A stretch of 64,000 nucleotides of DNA, from NCBI RefSeq assembly GCF_002887595.1, contig NZ_PEBU01000009.1, forward strand, positions 2,589-66,588, read 5' to 3'. Position 1 is the first letter of the stretch. Every line of letters starts with the position of its first letter. This DNA comes from Bowmanella denitrificans. GTDB lineage: Bacteria; Pseudomonadota; Gammaproteobacteria; Enterobacterales; Alteromonadaceae. The notes beneath the pieces were generated by a model. That model ran no database searches. It saw nothing but the letters and a program-made list of their open reading frames with translations, and was not told the DNA's origin. The translations under genes were made by a program, and so were the position numbers. Shown one piece after another: positions 1-8,512 of this stretch.

Positions 1-531
1 CAAGCCCTGGTACTGGAACATGAGGCGGTGGAAAAAGGCGACAAAGAAGCCATCCAGGAGCTGATTGACGATATTCACAGCCGCCACAAGAAGCAGTTAG
101 ACAGCGTTAGCCAGGAACTGCAGCACACCAAAGCCACGCTGGATTCGGTACGCAAAATCAACCAGGAAAAAAGCCAGCGCGAAGAGCAACTGCTAACCCA
201 GCTTGAGCAGAGCAAGTACCAGGCCGACCAGTGGCAGGCCAAAGTGCAGACCTGGCTGGATGAGGTACTAAAAAGCGTACACGGTGGCCTGCAGGGCCTG
301 GATATGCTGAACCAGCTACGCGAAACGGTAGAGATGGAAATTGCCACCGGGCAAATCAGCAGCGAAGCCGCCGAGCTGATGGTAGGCACGTATATGTTCA
401 GCATTGAACAGCTGGCCCAGGGCTATGCCGTACTGCTGCAGGACGCCATGCAGTTGCCCTATGCCGATATTCGCCGGGTGCCACAAGACGTACTGGCCGA
501 CCTGGCCGCTGCGGCCGACGACGCACAGTAA
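1..531 (+). CDS. Coiled-coil phage protein, 5' end cut by window edge
   Basis: The reading frame is open from base 1 to the stop at 529-531, so the gene starts left of the window; a GTG at 28 is only an internal alternative. At least 176 residues are visible. About residues 10-85 are rich in Glu, Gln, Lys and Ser with heptad-like spacing, which suggests a coiled coil. The C-terminal half is helical and hydrophobic-patterned and ends in an Ala/Asp-rich tail. It sits directly upstream of the MuA-type transposase gene, in the position where transposable phages carry early regulatory or DNA-binding genes. KfrA-like DNA-binding proteins have a comparable coiled coil, but the N-terminal DNA-binding part would be outside the window, so no function is assigned. 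Confidence 0.6.
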   Translation, partial: QALVLEHEAVEKGDKEAIQELIDDIHSRHKKQLDSVSQELQHTKATLDSVRKINQEKSQREEQLLTQLEQSKYQADQWQAKVQTWLDEVLKSVHGGLQGLDMLNQLRETVEMEIATGQISSEAAELMVGTYMFSIEQLAQGYAVLLQDAMQLPYADIRRVPQDVLADLAAAADDAQ

Positions 532-542
532 TGGAGGCAGCC

Positions 543-2315
543 ATGGGGATCAACCAAGTGGAACTGGATGTACTCAGGGCGCTGATTGCCCAGCTTGGCG
601 GTGCTAGGCACGGTGAAAAAGGCAAGATCCTCAAAGACGCTGCCGCCCTGTATGGCTGGAGCATGCCCACCCTGTACCGCAAACTGGAAGACATGGGCTG
701 GCGGAGCGGCCGCAAGCGTCGGGTAGACGCCGGGCAGTCGAGCGTAGACGACCAGACCATGACCGTGCTGGAAAGCCTGCGAGTGCAAAGCGTGCGTAAG
801 AACGGCAAGCTGACCATGCCCACCACGGTGGCCAGGGGGATTGCGATTAACAATGGCTACCAGGTAGACGTTACCCCCTCCACCCTGAACCGCCTGATGC
901 GCCGCCGCGGCACCAGCAACCAGGCGCTGCGTACCGACTCACCGCATACCCGTGTGCGCAGCCTGCACCCTAATCACGTGCACCAGGTGGACCCGTCGTT
1001 ATGCCTGGTGTATTACCTGGGTGACGGCAAGCAGTACATTATGGAAGCCGACCAGTTTTATAAAAACAAGCTGGAAAACTACGCCAAGGTCAAGCTGAAG
1101 TGCTGGCGCTATGTATTGGTTGACCATTACAGCGCAACCATGGCCGTGCGCTATTACGCCGCGGCGGGGGAAAACACCCGCAATCTGTTCGACTTTCTGT
1201 GTTTCGCCTGGCAGAAAGACAGCACCAAGGTGCTGCACGGCGTGCCCAAAATTCTGTACTGGGACAAGGGCAGCGCCAACACCAGCCCCGCCATTAAACA
1301 CTTTCTGGACCAGCTTGACGTACAGCACCTGACCCACGAAGCCGGGAAGGCGCGCGCCAAGGGCGCGGTGGAAGGGGCTAACAACCTGGTAGAAACCCAG
1401 TTTGAATGCCGCCTGAAGTTTGAACCGGTAGACAATGTGGACCAACTGAATGCCGCGGCCGCAACCTGGTGCCATGCCTATAACGCCAATTGCATTCCCG
1501 GCCAGGACACACGCCTGAGCCGCAAGGGCATGGCCACCCCGCTGGCCCGCTATGGCCTGTGGCAAACCATTCGCAAAGAACACCTGCGCTTACTGCCGAA
1601 TGAAGACATTTGCCGTGCACTGCTGACCAGCAAGCCCCAGGAGCGCACCGTGGCGGCTAACCTGACCATTAGTTTTCGGCACCCACATTTGGGTAAGTCG
1701 GCCGAATACAGCCTGCGTGATTGCGCTGGTGTACAGGTGGGCATGAAGGTATTGGTTGCGCCCCTGGTATACAGTGCGGCAGACATTCGGGTGGACATAA
1801 ACCTGGCCGATGGCAGCCACCAGGTGCACCACATTGGCCCGGAACAATTCGACAGCCTGTCGGGTATGCCTGTGGCAGGCCCGGTGTTTGGCGAAAACTA
1901 CGCGGCTGCTCCAGACACCGACGTGGAGCGCCGCAAAAAGGCCGCAGACAGAGCGGCGTACCCAGACCTGAACGACCAGGACATAGCCAAAGCCAAGGCT
2001 AAACAAAAGACCCCTTTCAATGGCCAGATAAAGGCCCACTCGTACCTGCAGGACGCGGCCAGCCAAACCCCTGCCTACATGCAGAAAACCGGCAGCCAGA
2101 TTGAACCCACAGCCATACCCAAGCCCCAGCAGCGCATGGTGTCGCGGGTGCAAATGAAAATGTGGCTGCTGGGTAAGCTGTTTCGCGATTTTACCGCCGA
2201 TGAACTGGCCTGGCTAAACAGCCTGGAAGACGTTGCCGAGCAAGACCTGGAAACCATTTTAAGCCAAATCCGCGACGGCGTGCCTGCTAAACCGGCACTG
2301 CGCGTGGTGAGTTAA
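543..2315 (+). CDS. Mu-type DDE transposase (MuA-like)
   Basis: This is the recombinase that cuts and joins the ends of a transposable phage. The N-terminal 60 residues hold a helix-turn-helix-like segment (GWSMPTLYRKLEDMGW), followed by an rve integrase core with a DDE triad: Asp in HQVDPS (about residue 150), Asp in YWDKGS (about 241) and Glu in AVEGANN (about 277). The last two are 36 positions apart, as in the D,D-35-E family. A Mu-transposase C-terminal region follows and ends near the interaction zone for MuB. I chose ATG 543 over ATG 531 because GGAGG lies five bases before it, giving 590 residues. It precedes the MuB-like gene by 11 bases, the classical A-B order. No truncation is visible. 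Confidence 0.93.
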   Translation: MGINQVELDVLRALIAQLGGARHGEKGKILKDAAALYGWSMPTLYRKLEDMGWRSGRKRRVDAGQSSVDDQTMTVLESLRVQSVRKNGKLTMPTTVARGIAINNGYQVDVTPSTLNRLMRRRGTSNQALRTDSPHTRVRSLHPNHVHQVDPSLCLVYYLGDGKQYIMEADQFYKNKLENYAKVKLKCWRYVLVDHYSATMAVRYYAAAGENTRNLFDFLCFAWQKDSTKVLHGVPKILYWDKGSANTSPAIKHFLDQLDVQHLTHEAGKARAKGAVEGANNLVETQFECRLKFEPVDNVDQLNAAAATWCHAYNANCIPGQDTRLSRKGMATPLARYGLWQTIRKEHLRLLPNEDICRALLTSKPQERTVAANLTISFRHPHLGKSAEYSLRDCAGVQVGMKVLVAPLVYSAADIRVDINLADGSHQVHHIGPEQFDSLSGMPVAGPVFGENYAAAPDTDVERRKKAADRAAYPDLNDQDIAKAKAKQKTPFNGQIKAHSYLQDAASQTPAYMQKTGSQIEPTAIPKPQQRMVSRVQMKMWLLGKLFRDFTADELAWLNSLEDVAEQDLETILSQIRDGVPAKPALRVVS

Positions 2316-2326
2316 GGAGCCGCCTT

Positions 2327-3565
2327 ATGTCGACACACACACCTTACTACCTGAACCATTGCCTGGCGAAGCACGGGTTGCAGCAACGTCACCTGGCAGA
2401 GGTGCTGCGAGCTAACGAGCAGCACCCGTTTGTGATGCACCACACCACGCTGAACAAGCTGTTACGTCGGCAGGAGTGGCCCAAAACCGTGCTAGCCCAT
2501 GCGGACGAATTTAAGGCGGTGGTACGCAACTTTTTGACCGCTAACCAGGTGCCGGAAGAAGACATAGCCCGTGCCTGGGAGGACGCGCCTGATGAAAAAA
2601 TTGTGCGCGTGCCAGCCAGTATGGTGCGCCCGAACCAACCTCGCGCCACGCGCGTGGCCCCCAACGACGTATTTAACCAACCGGAGCTAGAAATGCTGAC
2701 ACCCAAGGCAAGACAACACTTTCGCATTGCCCGCGACCCGTTTGTGAATGAGATCCATGGCCCGGACGACCTGTTCTTAAGCCCGCAGCAGCTGTATGCG
2801 CGTGAGAGCATGCTGAATGCCACGCTGTCCGGCACCATTATGGCGTTGGTTGCTGAGTCTGGTGCGGGCAAGTCACAAGTGAAGCGGGCGTTTTATCACC
2901 ACCTGTCGATTCATCATGACAAGGTGATTGTGGTGGAGCCGTATTGCCTGGACAAGGTAAAGCTGGATTCACAGCACATTCTGGCGGCCATGAAGCGCAT
3001 GCTGAAGATCAACATTGCCAAGCCTAACCAGGAAGATAACGAGGCACTGATCCACCAGGCCTTACAGGACCAGGCACGGCTAGGGTACCAGTTTGTGTTG
3101 GTGATTGAAGAAGCCCACCGGTTGCGCGACGACGTGCTGAAGTGGCTGAAAGTCATTGGCGAATGGGACAACGGTTACCGCAAATTGATGGCCATTATAT
3201 TGATTGGCCAGTCAGAACTGAAAGACAAGCTTAGCCCCCAGCAAACGCATATTCGCGAATTTACCCGCCGCTGCCAAATGATCACGTTATTCCCGCTGGC
3301 AGATTCATTGGAGCCGTACCTGCGGCATAAGTTTAGCCGCGTAGGCGGTGACTATGACCGTGTGTTGACGGCTGACGGCCTGGCGGCACTGCGTGAGCGG
3401 CTGTTTCACCGCCAGCAATACGGCATTGCCAACGGCTGCGATGTGATCGATATGAGCTACCCATTGACGGTGAACGCCTTTGTGGCGGCGGCCATGAATA
3501 TGGCTGCTCAGACCGGTGAAATGGTTAGCGCTGAGTTAATCAATGCCCTGAAAGAAAGCTTGTAA
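2327..3565 (+). CDS. MuB-like AAA ATPase, transposition target selection
   Basis: This 412-residue protein is the ATP-dependent partner of the transposase. In the Mu family, MuB coats target DNA, activates MuA strand transfer and confers target immunity. An N-terminal region of about 70 residues looks like a lambda-repressor-type HTH. The ATPase domain has Walker A AESGAGKS (residues 176-183) and a Walker B strand LVIEEAH near residue 260. The start has AAGGAG seven bases upstream. Order and spacing after the transposase gene match transposable phages; the next gene begins 10 bases after its stop. The fold could also be called an ExeA/TniB-like AAA protein, but the neighbours favour MuB. Confidence 0.9.
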   Translation: MSTHTPYYLNHCLAKHGLQQRHLAEVLRANEQHPFVMHHTTLNKLLRRQEWPKTVLAHADEFKAVVRNFLTANQVPEEDIARAWEDAPDEKIVRVPASMVRPNQPRATRVAPNDVFNQPELEMLTPKARQHFRIARDPFVNEIHGPDDLFLSPQQLYARESMLNATLSGTIMALVAESGAGKSQVKRAFYHHLSIHHDKVIVVEPYCLDKVKLDSQHILAAMKRMLKINIAKPNQEDNEALIHQALQDQARLGYQFVLVIEEAHRLRDDVLKWLKVIGEWDNGYRKLMAIILIGQSELKDKLSPQQTHIREFTRRCQMITLFPLADSLEPYLRHKFSRVGGDYDRVLTADGLAALRERLFHRQQYGIANGCDVIDMSYPLTVNAFVAAAMNMAAQTGEMVSAELINALKESL

Positions 3566-3575
3566 GGGGGCAGCG

Positions 3576-4262
3576 ATGAGCAGCGACAAGATTATAGACA
3601 AGATTAAAAAGTTGCTGGCGCTGGCCAAAAGCAGCAACCCGCACGAAGCGGCCGCAGCACTGAGCCGCGCCCAGAAACTGATGCAGCAGCACAGTATTGA
3701 CCAGCAGTCGGTGGCACTGAGCGACTGTGACCGGGTGAGCCACCTGCTGGACAGCGGCCGGGTGAACAGCTACGAGGCCGCGTTGGTAGATACCATAAAC
3801 CGGGCCTTTGGCGTGGAAGCGGTGTTTTCCAAGTCGTTCCTGCGCCAGGAATACTACGTGTACTTTCTGGGCATTAAGCCCCAGCCAGAACTGGCTAGAT
3901 ACTGTTTCAGTGTGCTGTACCGCCAGTTAAAAGATGCCCGCAGCGAGTATGTAGCCAACCAACCCAAACAATGCAAGCGCACAACCAAAACCCAGCGTGG
4001 CGATGCCTTTGCCTGGGGCTGGGTGGGTGAAGTGAAAGCCAGGGTGCAGGCCTTTGCCCTAACCGAAGAGCAGCAGGTGCTGATCCAGGAATACAAGGGT
4101 ATGAAGTACCCCAGCCTGCAGAGTAAAGACCCCCACGACAGCCTGAGCAAAAAAGGCGTCAAGCTGCGTGATGACGATTTCTACCAGGGCCGTAAAGCGG
4201 CCAAAAACGTACGCCTGGATCGCCCTGTGGGTGGCCGGGAAACAGCAAAACTAACCCGATAG
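3576..4262 (+). CDS. DUF2786 phage protein
   Basis: The first 40 residues match the DUF2786 pattern: a helical stretch with KIKKLLALA, then an Ala-rich helix containing AAALSRAQKLM. The remaining roughly 185 residues are basic, with charged helices and a Lys/Arg-rich C terminus, which suggests nucleic-acid association. The protein has 228 residues, an ATG preceded by GGGGGC, and lies between the MuB-like gene and a DUF3164 gene, as in many transposable phages of Vibrio, Shewanella and Pseudomonas. The biochemical role of DUF2786 is not established. In this setting it is an early gene, probably acting in replication-transposition or host takeover. Confidence 0.8.
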   Translation: MSSDKIIDKIKKLLALAKSSNPHEAAAALSRAQKLMQQHSIDQQSVALSDCDRVSHLLDSGRVNSYEAALVDTINRAFGVEAVFSKSFLRQEYYVYFLGIKPQPELARYCFSVLYRQLKDARSEYVANQPKQCKRTTKTQRGDAFAWGWVGEVKARVQAFALTEEQQVLIQEYKGMKYPSLQSKDPHDSLSKKGVKLRDDDFYQGRKAAKNVRLDRPVGGRETAKLTR

Positions 4263-4269
4263 GTGACCC

Positions 4270-4944
4270 ATGAATACCATTCAAATCCCGCCTGGCTACG
4301 TAATGAACGCAGAAGGCAACCTGATTAAGGAAGAAAACCTGAGTGTTCAGCAGCGCACGGAAGACTCACTGGTAAAAGCCTTGTGGCCACGTGCTAAGGC
4401 GCTGCATGACGCTATTGCGTGTTTTAAATACGACAGCATGAAAGCCCTTGAAGACGCTATTGAAAATATGATCCACGAGCACGGCATTAAAAAGTATGAG
4501 CGTATCCAGGGCAATGTGCAGTTCACCACGGTGGACGGCCAGTTCAGAGTGCAGCGGGCCATTGATAAGCAAATTGAAGTGGACAGCAGCATTGAAGTCG
4601 CCAGACAGAAGTTTGCCCTGTACCTGCAGGCCATTCAGGAAACGGCCGGTAAAGATGCCGGGGAGTTTCTGGATAACGCCTTTGACATGAAAGACGGCAA
4701 GGTCAACGTGGCCCGCCTGATCGACGTGTGCAACAAAGACATTAAACACCCCCTGTATCGCAGCGCTGTAGAAGCCCTGCGCAAAGCCATGTTTGTGTCT
4801 GGTACCAAAGCGTATCTGAGGTTCTACAAGCGCAACAAAGACAATGGCTGGGACCCCATGCCTTTGCAGTTCTCAAGCATTGAGCCACAGCCACCACAGG
4901 AGTTAGCTGATGACGAAGCCGAACAAGCTGCGACAACGGCGTAA
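4270..4944 (+). CDS. DUF3164 phage protein
   Basis: The 224-residue sequence fits DUF3164, a family found almost only in transposable phages and sometimes mislabelled in databases as a sulfate transporter. No membrane segment is present; the protein is soluble and mixed helix/strand. Recognisable parts are the N-terminal NAEGNLI motif, a helical region around residues 35-80, and a strand region (VQFTTVDGQFRVQRA) around 80-95. It begins 7 bases after DUF2786 with GGTGACCC upstream, so the two are probably co-transcribed. Function is unknown. Position in the early operon argues for a role in transposition or its control. Confidence 0.8.
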   Translation: MNTIQIPPGYVMNAEGNLIKEENLSVQQRTEDSLVKALWPRAKALHDAIACFKYDSMKALEDAIENMIHEHGIKKYERIQGNVQFTTVDGQFRVQRAIDKQIEVDSSIEVARQKFALYLQAIQETAGKDAGEFLDNAFDMKDGKVNVARLIDVCNKDIKHPLYRSAVEALRKAMFVSGTKAYLRFYKRNKDNGWDPMPLQFSSIEPQPPQELADDEAEQAATTA

Positions 4945-5017
4945 CCGTTGGCGGTTTTACCGCCCAACAAACCCAACCTAAACCCGGCGTAATGCCACAT
5001 TTAACGAGAGTAGACAC

Positions 5018-5290
5018 ATGAAGAAACAAGAACTTATTGACGCTATTGCCACCCGCTCTGACATCAGCAGAGCCACTGCGGCCCGCAGTTTGGATGCTGC
5101 AACACAGTTGTTTACGGAGGCACTGGCCAAGGGCGAAGAAGTAAGTTTGGCGGGCTTTGGCAGCTTTAAGGTAAAGGAGCGAGCCGCTCGCACCGGGCGC
5201 AACCCACAAACCGGTGAGGCCATTCAGATTGCAGCCAACCGCGCGGTGGTGTTTAAGCCTGCCAAAGCGCTGAAGGAAGCAGTGAACTAA
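5018..5290 (+). CDS. HU/IHF-family DNA-binding protein carried by the phage element
   Basis: This is a complete 90-residue bacterial HU-type histone-like protein. It has the helical dimerisation half (KQELIDAIA at the N terminus), the LAGFGSFKV strand, and the DNA-clasping arm with GRNPQTGEAI and a Pro at the intercalating position, ending in FKPAKALKEAVN. HU bends DNA and is needed with MuA for assembly of the Mu transpososome, so a phage-encoded copy within the early operon may supply that cofactor. Some transposable phages of marine Gammaproteobacteria carry such a gene. The 73-base gap from DUF3164 leaves room for its own promoter. Whether it forms heterodimers with host HU cannot be told. 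Confidence 0.93.
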   Translation: MKKQELIDAIATRSDISRATAARSLDAATQLFTEALAKGEEVSLAGFGSFKVKERAARTGRNPQTGEAIQIAANRAVVFKPAKALKEAVN

Positions 5291-5335
5291 GCAACCTGCC
5301 CAGGCATAGCCTGGGCTATTTCGGGGGATTCGGTT

Positions 5336-6571
5336 ATGCAAATTGAAATCCAGCAACAGCAGCAGCAAGACGTACTTAAGTACCTGGAAGGTGCAGGTGA
5401 GCCCGCCAGCCTACAGGATATAGTTGAATGCACCATGCTTGAGAAAGGCGAGGTGTTAAACGCGTTAAGGGCACTGGCCGAACAGAATAAGGCGCACCGT
5501 ATTGGCGACAAGTATCGCCCAGTCACTGAGCAAGAGTCGGACCCAACAAGCGGAGCCAACACGCCTGGGTGGTCGCCTGAAATGGCGGTACTGCGCACAC
5601 TGGGTAGCAGCATCAAGCGCCTGACGCTGAGCGGTATTGGTATTAAGGCGGGACTACCGACTTCAGCACTAAAGCATTTGCTGACAGATTTGATCCGCCA
5701 AAAAGGATTGGTACTGAAATTTGGCGAGTATTACCACCTGTCACCTGGTGGGGTGAACTGGTTGCGGGACCAGGGAGTGGAGGTACCGCTACAAGTGCAG
5801 GACGCAGTAAGAACTGCAGACATGTCGATGACCGCAAGCATCGTAGCTGACGGCCGCGAGACTGCGCAGCGCTTAGAACAGAAGGCAGCCATGCAGAATG
5901 GCAGTAAGGTTCTTGCTGCGGAACCGGATGAAGGGTACCTGGATGCAGAAAATAGTGATGACACGCCTTGTGCTGACTCAGACGCCCAGAGCCCACCGAA
6001 GAAACCCACCACGCTGACCAAGGCCAAGCAGCAAGACCTGACGATTAGTGTTTTGGTGGAACTGACCAGCGCTGGCAGTTTGTTGTATCCCAAGCAGTTA
6101 GCGGCCGCTCTTGGTTGTGCGGCTAAAGACCTTTCCATACCGCTCCAGCAGTTAAACAATCTGGGTTACCTGGTACGCGGTATTAATGGCCCATATGGAT
6201 TAAGTTTGGCGGGCATTGATTATTTGCAGTCAGTTAAACCTGATCTGATTGTTGCGGACAAAGTGACGAAAAGAGCAAAGCGCTTTGCCGCAGAGCCAAA
6301 GAATAAGCCCAGGACCGCTGCCCCTAAGACCAGCAAAGCCAATGACCAGGCATTGGCCAGTATGTTCGATGATTTGTTACAGGAACCGGCCACTAGCGAC
6401 CTGCAAGCCATTAAACACGAGCTATGCGAGTTTGACTTAAAAAGCCAGGTAACCGGCGCAGCCGAGAAAGCGACGATTGTTCAGCATTTGGCCAGGCATT
6501 TTCCTGAACATGGTGAAGTGCACCGTCACCTGACCGAGACTGCCGCCTTTATGGCGCGTTTAGGGGGCTGA
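5336..6571 (+). CDS. Phage protein with three winged-helix-like modules
   Basis: No named family was recognised for this 411-residue protein. By eye it has three repeats of a winged-helix-like layout: residues about 9-60 (LKYLEGAGEPASLQDIVE onward), about 80-140 (AVLRTLGS, a helix pair, then a hairpin ending in YYHLSPGG) and about 235-305 (SVLVELTSAG, helices, then a wing ending in GLSLAGIDYL). The linkers are Ala/Glu-rich. The C-terminal 70 residues after a Lys/Arg/Pro-rich stretch are helical. This layout suggests a DNA-binding regulator or replication adaptor. GGGGGA precedes the ATG by seven bases, and the gene ends one base before gemA. Alternative: a phage replication-initiation accessory protein. 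Confidence 0.6.
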   Translation: MQIEIQQQQQQDVLKYLEGAGEPASLQDIVECTMLEKGEVLNALRALAEQNKAHRIGDKYRPVTEQESDPTSGANTPGWSPEMAVLRTLGSSIKRLTLSGIGIKAGLPTSALKHLLTDLIRQKGLVLKFGEYYHLSPGGVNWLRDQGVEVPLQVQDAVRTADMSMTASIVADGRETAQRLEQKAAMQNGSKVLAAEPDEGYLDAENSDDTPCADSDAQSPPKKPTTLTKAKQQDLTISVLVELTSAGSLLYPKQLAAALGCAAKDLSIPLQQLNNLGYLVRGINGPYGLSLAGIDYLQSVKPDLIVADKVTKRAKRFAAEPKNKPRTAAPKTSKANDQALASMFDDLLQEPATSDLQAIKHELCEFDLKSQVTGAAEKATIVQHLARHFPEHGEVHRHLTETAAFMARLGG

Positions 6572-6572
6572 C

Positions 6573-7238
6573 ATGGCGACCATTAACTTATTCAACCTGC
6601 CTGACAGCAAGCAAAAACAACTGATTGCTATTGCGGCCCAGGAAGCCGGTTTTGACACCCAGGATAAAGACCCTGGCAGCGAGTATCGGCAGACTGTGCT
6701 GCGGTCGTTAACCGGTAAAACGTCTACGTCGCAAATGACCCGCAATGACCGTGTAAAGGTGCTGCAGCACTTTATTCAGCACGGCTTTAAGTTGACGGCC
6801 AAGGGCAACTATAAACCCAATCCAACTTGGTTACGCAAGCTACTGAGCCTGTGGGCCACTATGCACCAGCAGGGCTTTATTCGCGAACCGGGGTTTGCTG
6901 CCCTGGAGCGGTGGGCGCAGAAGCAACTGACAGAGTACTGCAAAGCGGTAAGCAAGCCGGTACCCAGCAAGCTGGACTGGATGAACGACTACAGCAGCAT
7001 ACTGATTGAGTGCCTGAAGAAGTATCACCACCGGGCATTAATTGAGGCGGTACCGCGCAGGTTTGAACACTTTGTGAGTTCGGTGCTGACCAAATCGGCC
7101 AAGCATGCGAGCGATGGCGACCTGACCGAGATTCAATTGCTGTTTGAGCGCGTGCATGACATTCACCGTGCGGCTTACCCGGTGTGTCAGCAGGTGTTGG
7201 ATACCATTGACGGCCTGCAGCGCAGATACGGAGGGTAA
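6573..7238 (+). CDS. gemA: GemA-type phage regulatory protein (DUF1018)
   Basis: The 221-residue product resembles Mu Gp16/GemA, the DUF1018 family. Typical elements are an N-terminal helical region with a conserved charged stretch, the segment MTRNDRVKVLQHF around residue 50, and the DUF1018 hallmark of a Trp-rich helix bundle (LRKLLSLWATMHQQGFI near residues 90-105). In Mu, GemA alters host gene expression and DNA supercoiling control during the middle phase. It sits directly before the mor-like gene, as in Mu, where gemA-gemB precede mor. Its ATG is one base past the preceding stop, so translation is probably coupled. Confidence 0.8.
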   Translation: MATINLFNLPDSKQKQLIAIAAQEAGFDTQDKDPGSEYRQTVLRSLTGKTSTSQMTRNDRVKVLQHFIQHGFKLTAKGNYKPNPTWLRKLLSLWATMHQQGFIREPGFAALERWAQKQLTEYCKAVSKPVPSKLDWMNDYSSILIECLKKYHHRALIEAVPRRFEHFVSSVLTKSAKHASDGDLTEIQLLFERVHDIHRAAYPVCQQVLDTIDGLQRRYGG

Positions 7239-7245
7239 AGCCGTC

Positions 7246-7593
7246 ATGAAAGAGTTTACCCGCAGCCTGTTGAACGAAATGTTGCAAACCATGCTGGACG
7301 GTATGGTTAAGCAAGGTATTGACAAGGAATTGGCTTACCAGGTGGCTTACAACACTGTCGATATGGTGCGGAAGAACTTCGGCGGTGTGCCCCTGCAGAT
7401 ACCCCGCGACATTGCGCTGGATAAGATTCTGCGCAATAGCCGTATTCTTGCCGATTTTACCGGCAATAACCACGAGGCGCTGGCGCTTAAGCACAATCTG
7501 AGCACCCAGCAAATTTACCGGATCATCGAAGAGGCCCGCGTGCAGCATAGCCGGGCTAACTATGGTGATCAGGCCACTTTTGACATGGAGTAA
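7246..7593 (+). CDS. mor: Mor-family transcriptional activator
   Basis: The 115-residue protein matches the Mor/C activator family that switches Mu from early to middle/late transcription by binding upstream of promoters lacking a good -35. The N-terminal dimerisation half contains a helix and the short strand GGVPLQIPRD (about residues 45-55). The C-terminal half is the HTH: ILADFTGNNHEALALKHNLSTQQIYRII. The start at 7246 is preceded by GGAGGG. In Mu the genes after mor lead to C and the lysis/head/tail operons; here only small genes without recognised function follow. The target promoter could not be located with confidence. Confidence 0.88.
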   Translation: MKEFTRSLLNEMLQTMLDGMVKQGIDKELAYQVAYNTVDMVRKNFGGVPLQIPRDIALDKILRNSRILADFTGNNHEALALKHNLSTQQIYRIIEEARVQHSRANYGDQATFDME

Positions 7594-7597
7594 GGTG

Positions 7598-7930
7598 ATG
7601 TACAGCTTTCTTCAGGATGTCAATTTTCACAAGGTACCTGGTGGGCCAGTTACCAGTACTCACCAGATAAGGGCGCTGAGCTGGTCAAATGACAAGCCGG
7701 TGTATTACCTAACCAACCATGTGGGCGCTGTGCCGCCCGAACACCTTTCCCTTGCCCAACAGCAGCCAGAGTTAACCGTGCACAGCAGAACGCTGCGAGG
7801 CAAAACCGGCCTGGGCGTAAAGCTAAATGGTTTGTGGTTGCCAGTGTTTGGTTACTGCGAGCGCACCGTGTTAGCTGAAGCCAAGGCGCTGTTGGATAAG
7901 GTGGGTTATCAACCAGAGAGCAACAAATGA
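7598..7930 (+). CDS. Hypothetical phage-element protein
   Basis: This 110-residue protein was not recognised. It starts with an aromatic N terminus (MYSFLQDVNFHKVPGG) and is predicted soluble, with several short strands and a helix near the C terminus (VLAEAKALLDKVGY). The ATG at 7598 is the natural start because GGAG sits at 7588-7591, just after the mor stop, whereas the longer frame begins inside mor. Its stop overlaps the next start by four bases (ATGA). It belongs to a chain of four short genes with ATGA overlaps, so these are probably translated together. Confidence 0.6.
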   Translation: MYSFLQDVNFHKVPGGPVTSTHQIRALSWSNDKPVYYLTNHVGAVPPEHLSLAQQQPELTVHSRTLRGKTGLGVKLNGLWLPVFGYCERTVLAEAKALLDKVGYQPESNK

Positions 7931-8145
7931 AGCCAGAACTTACCGAACTGATTAGACAGGAAATTGGTTATGTGGCCGATGATGCGCCTTGTTGCGCCAA
8001 CTGTAAGCATCACAAGTTGGCGGTCGGTGACCGCGCTGGCCAGTTTGTGAGCCACTGCCACGTTAGCGGTTTAGGCCCCCTGCGGGTGCAGGAACGTGGC
8101 GTATGCAAACTGTTTACTCCAGCCAAGAGGAATACCACCCAATGA
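7927..8145 (+). CDS. Small Cys/His-rich protein, probable zinc binder
   Basis: The 72-residue product contains CCANCKHHK near residue 20, SHCHVSG near 40, and a C-terminal VCKLF. This Cys/His pattern suggests one structural zinc site. It shows the general look of small phage zinc-ribbon or treble-clef proteins, but no family was recognised. It starts within an ATGA overlap with the preceding gene and ends in another with the next, which supports its being a real translated gene. DNA or RNA binding is plausible but is inference only. Confidence 0.6.
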   Translation: MKPELTELIRQEIGYVADDAPCCANCKHHKLAVGDRAGQFVSHCHVSGLGPLRVQERGVCKLFTPAKRNTTQ

Positions 8146-8258
8146 CACTGAATAAGATCACGGCCGCTATTCGTCAGCGGTATCCATATAGCCAGAGCGA
8201 GTTTAACGAGATGTATGAGTTGCTGGCCGCATTGGCATTTAGGCAGCAAGGAGTATGA
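8142..8258 (+). CDS. 38-residue phage-element peptide
   Basis: A short reading frame, ATG 8142 to TGA 8256-8258, encodes 38 residues (MTLNKITAAIRQRYP at the N terminus, then a helix ending FRQQGV). It overlaps its upstream and downstream neighbours by ATGA on both sides, which is the main evidence that it is translated. The sequence is amphipathic and helical, without Cys or a membrane segment. No family was recognised. Confidence 0.45.
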   Translation: MTLNKITAAIRQRYPYSQSEFNEMYELLAALAFRQQGV

Positions 8259-8470
8259 CAGTGCGACTTAGCCGATTGCAGTTAGCTCTGGCTGTGGCGC
8301 TGTCGGGTTCTGCCACCCCCATGGTGGATGAACCGGTGGAGCCTTATTTTCGCCTGCGCCTGGGCAACCCTAATCCGCTTGATATGCCGCGCCCCAAGTG
8401 CCGGGATCGCAAGCGTAAGAAGAACCGCAAGTTGAGTCGCAAGGCTCGGCGGCGGAAGTATGGAAGGTAA
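8255..8470 (+). CDS. Hypothetical protein with strongly basic tail
   Basis: The 71-residue product starts with a hydrophobic stretch (LQLALAVALSGSA) that could be a weak signal or membrane segment. It ends in about 25 residues that are almost all Lys/Arg (DRKRKKNRKLSRKARRRK), which suggests nucleic-acid or membrane-surface binding. The ATG lies in an ATGA overlap with the preceding gene, and GCAAGGAG is upstream. Function is unknown. Confidence 0.45.
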   Translation: MTVRLSRLQLALAVALSGSATPMVDEPVEPYFRLRLGNPNPLDMPRPKCRDRKRKKNRKLSRKARRRKYGR

Positions 8471-8512
8471 TGGCAGCTTTATAACCAACGATTAACTAAG
8501 GAGACAATTGAT

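Noticed and set aside
4270-4944. Sulfate transporter label
   Set aside because: Databases sometimes call DUF3164 a sulfate transporter, but no membrane helix is present.
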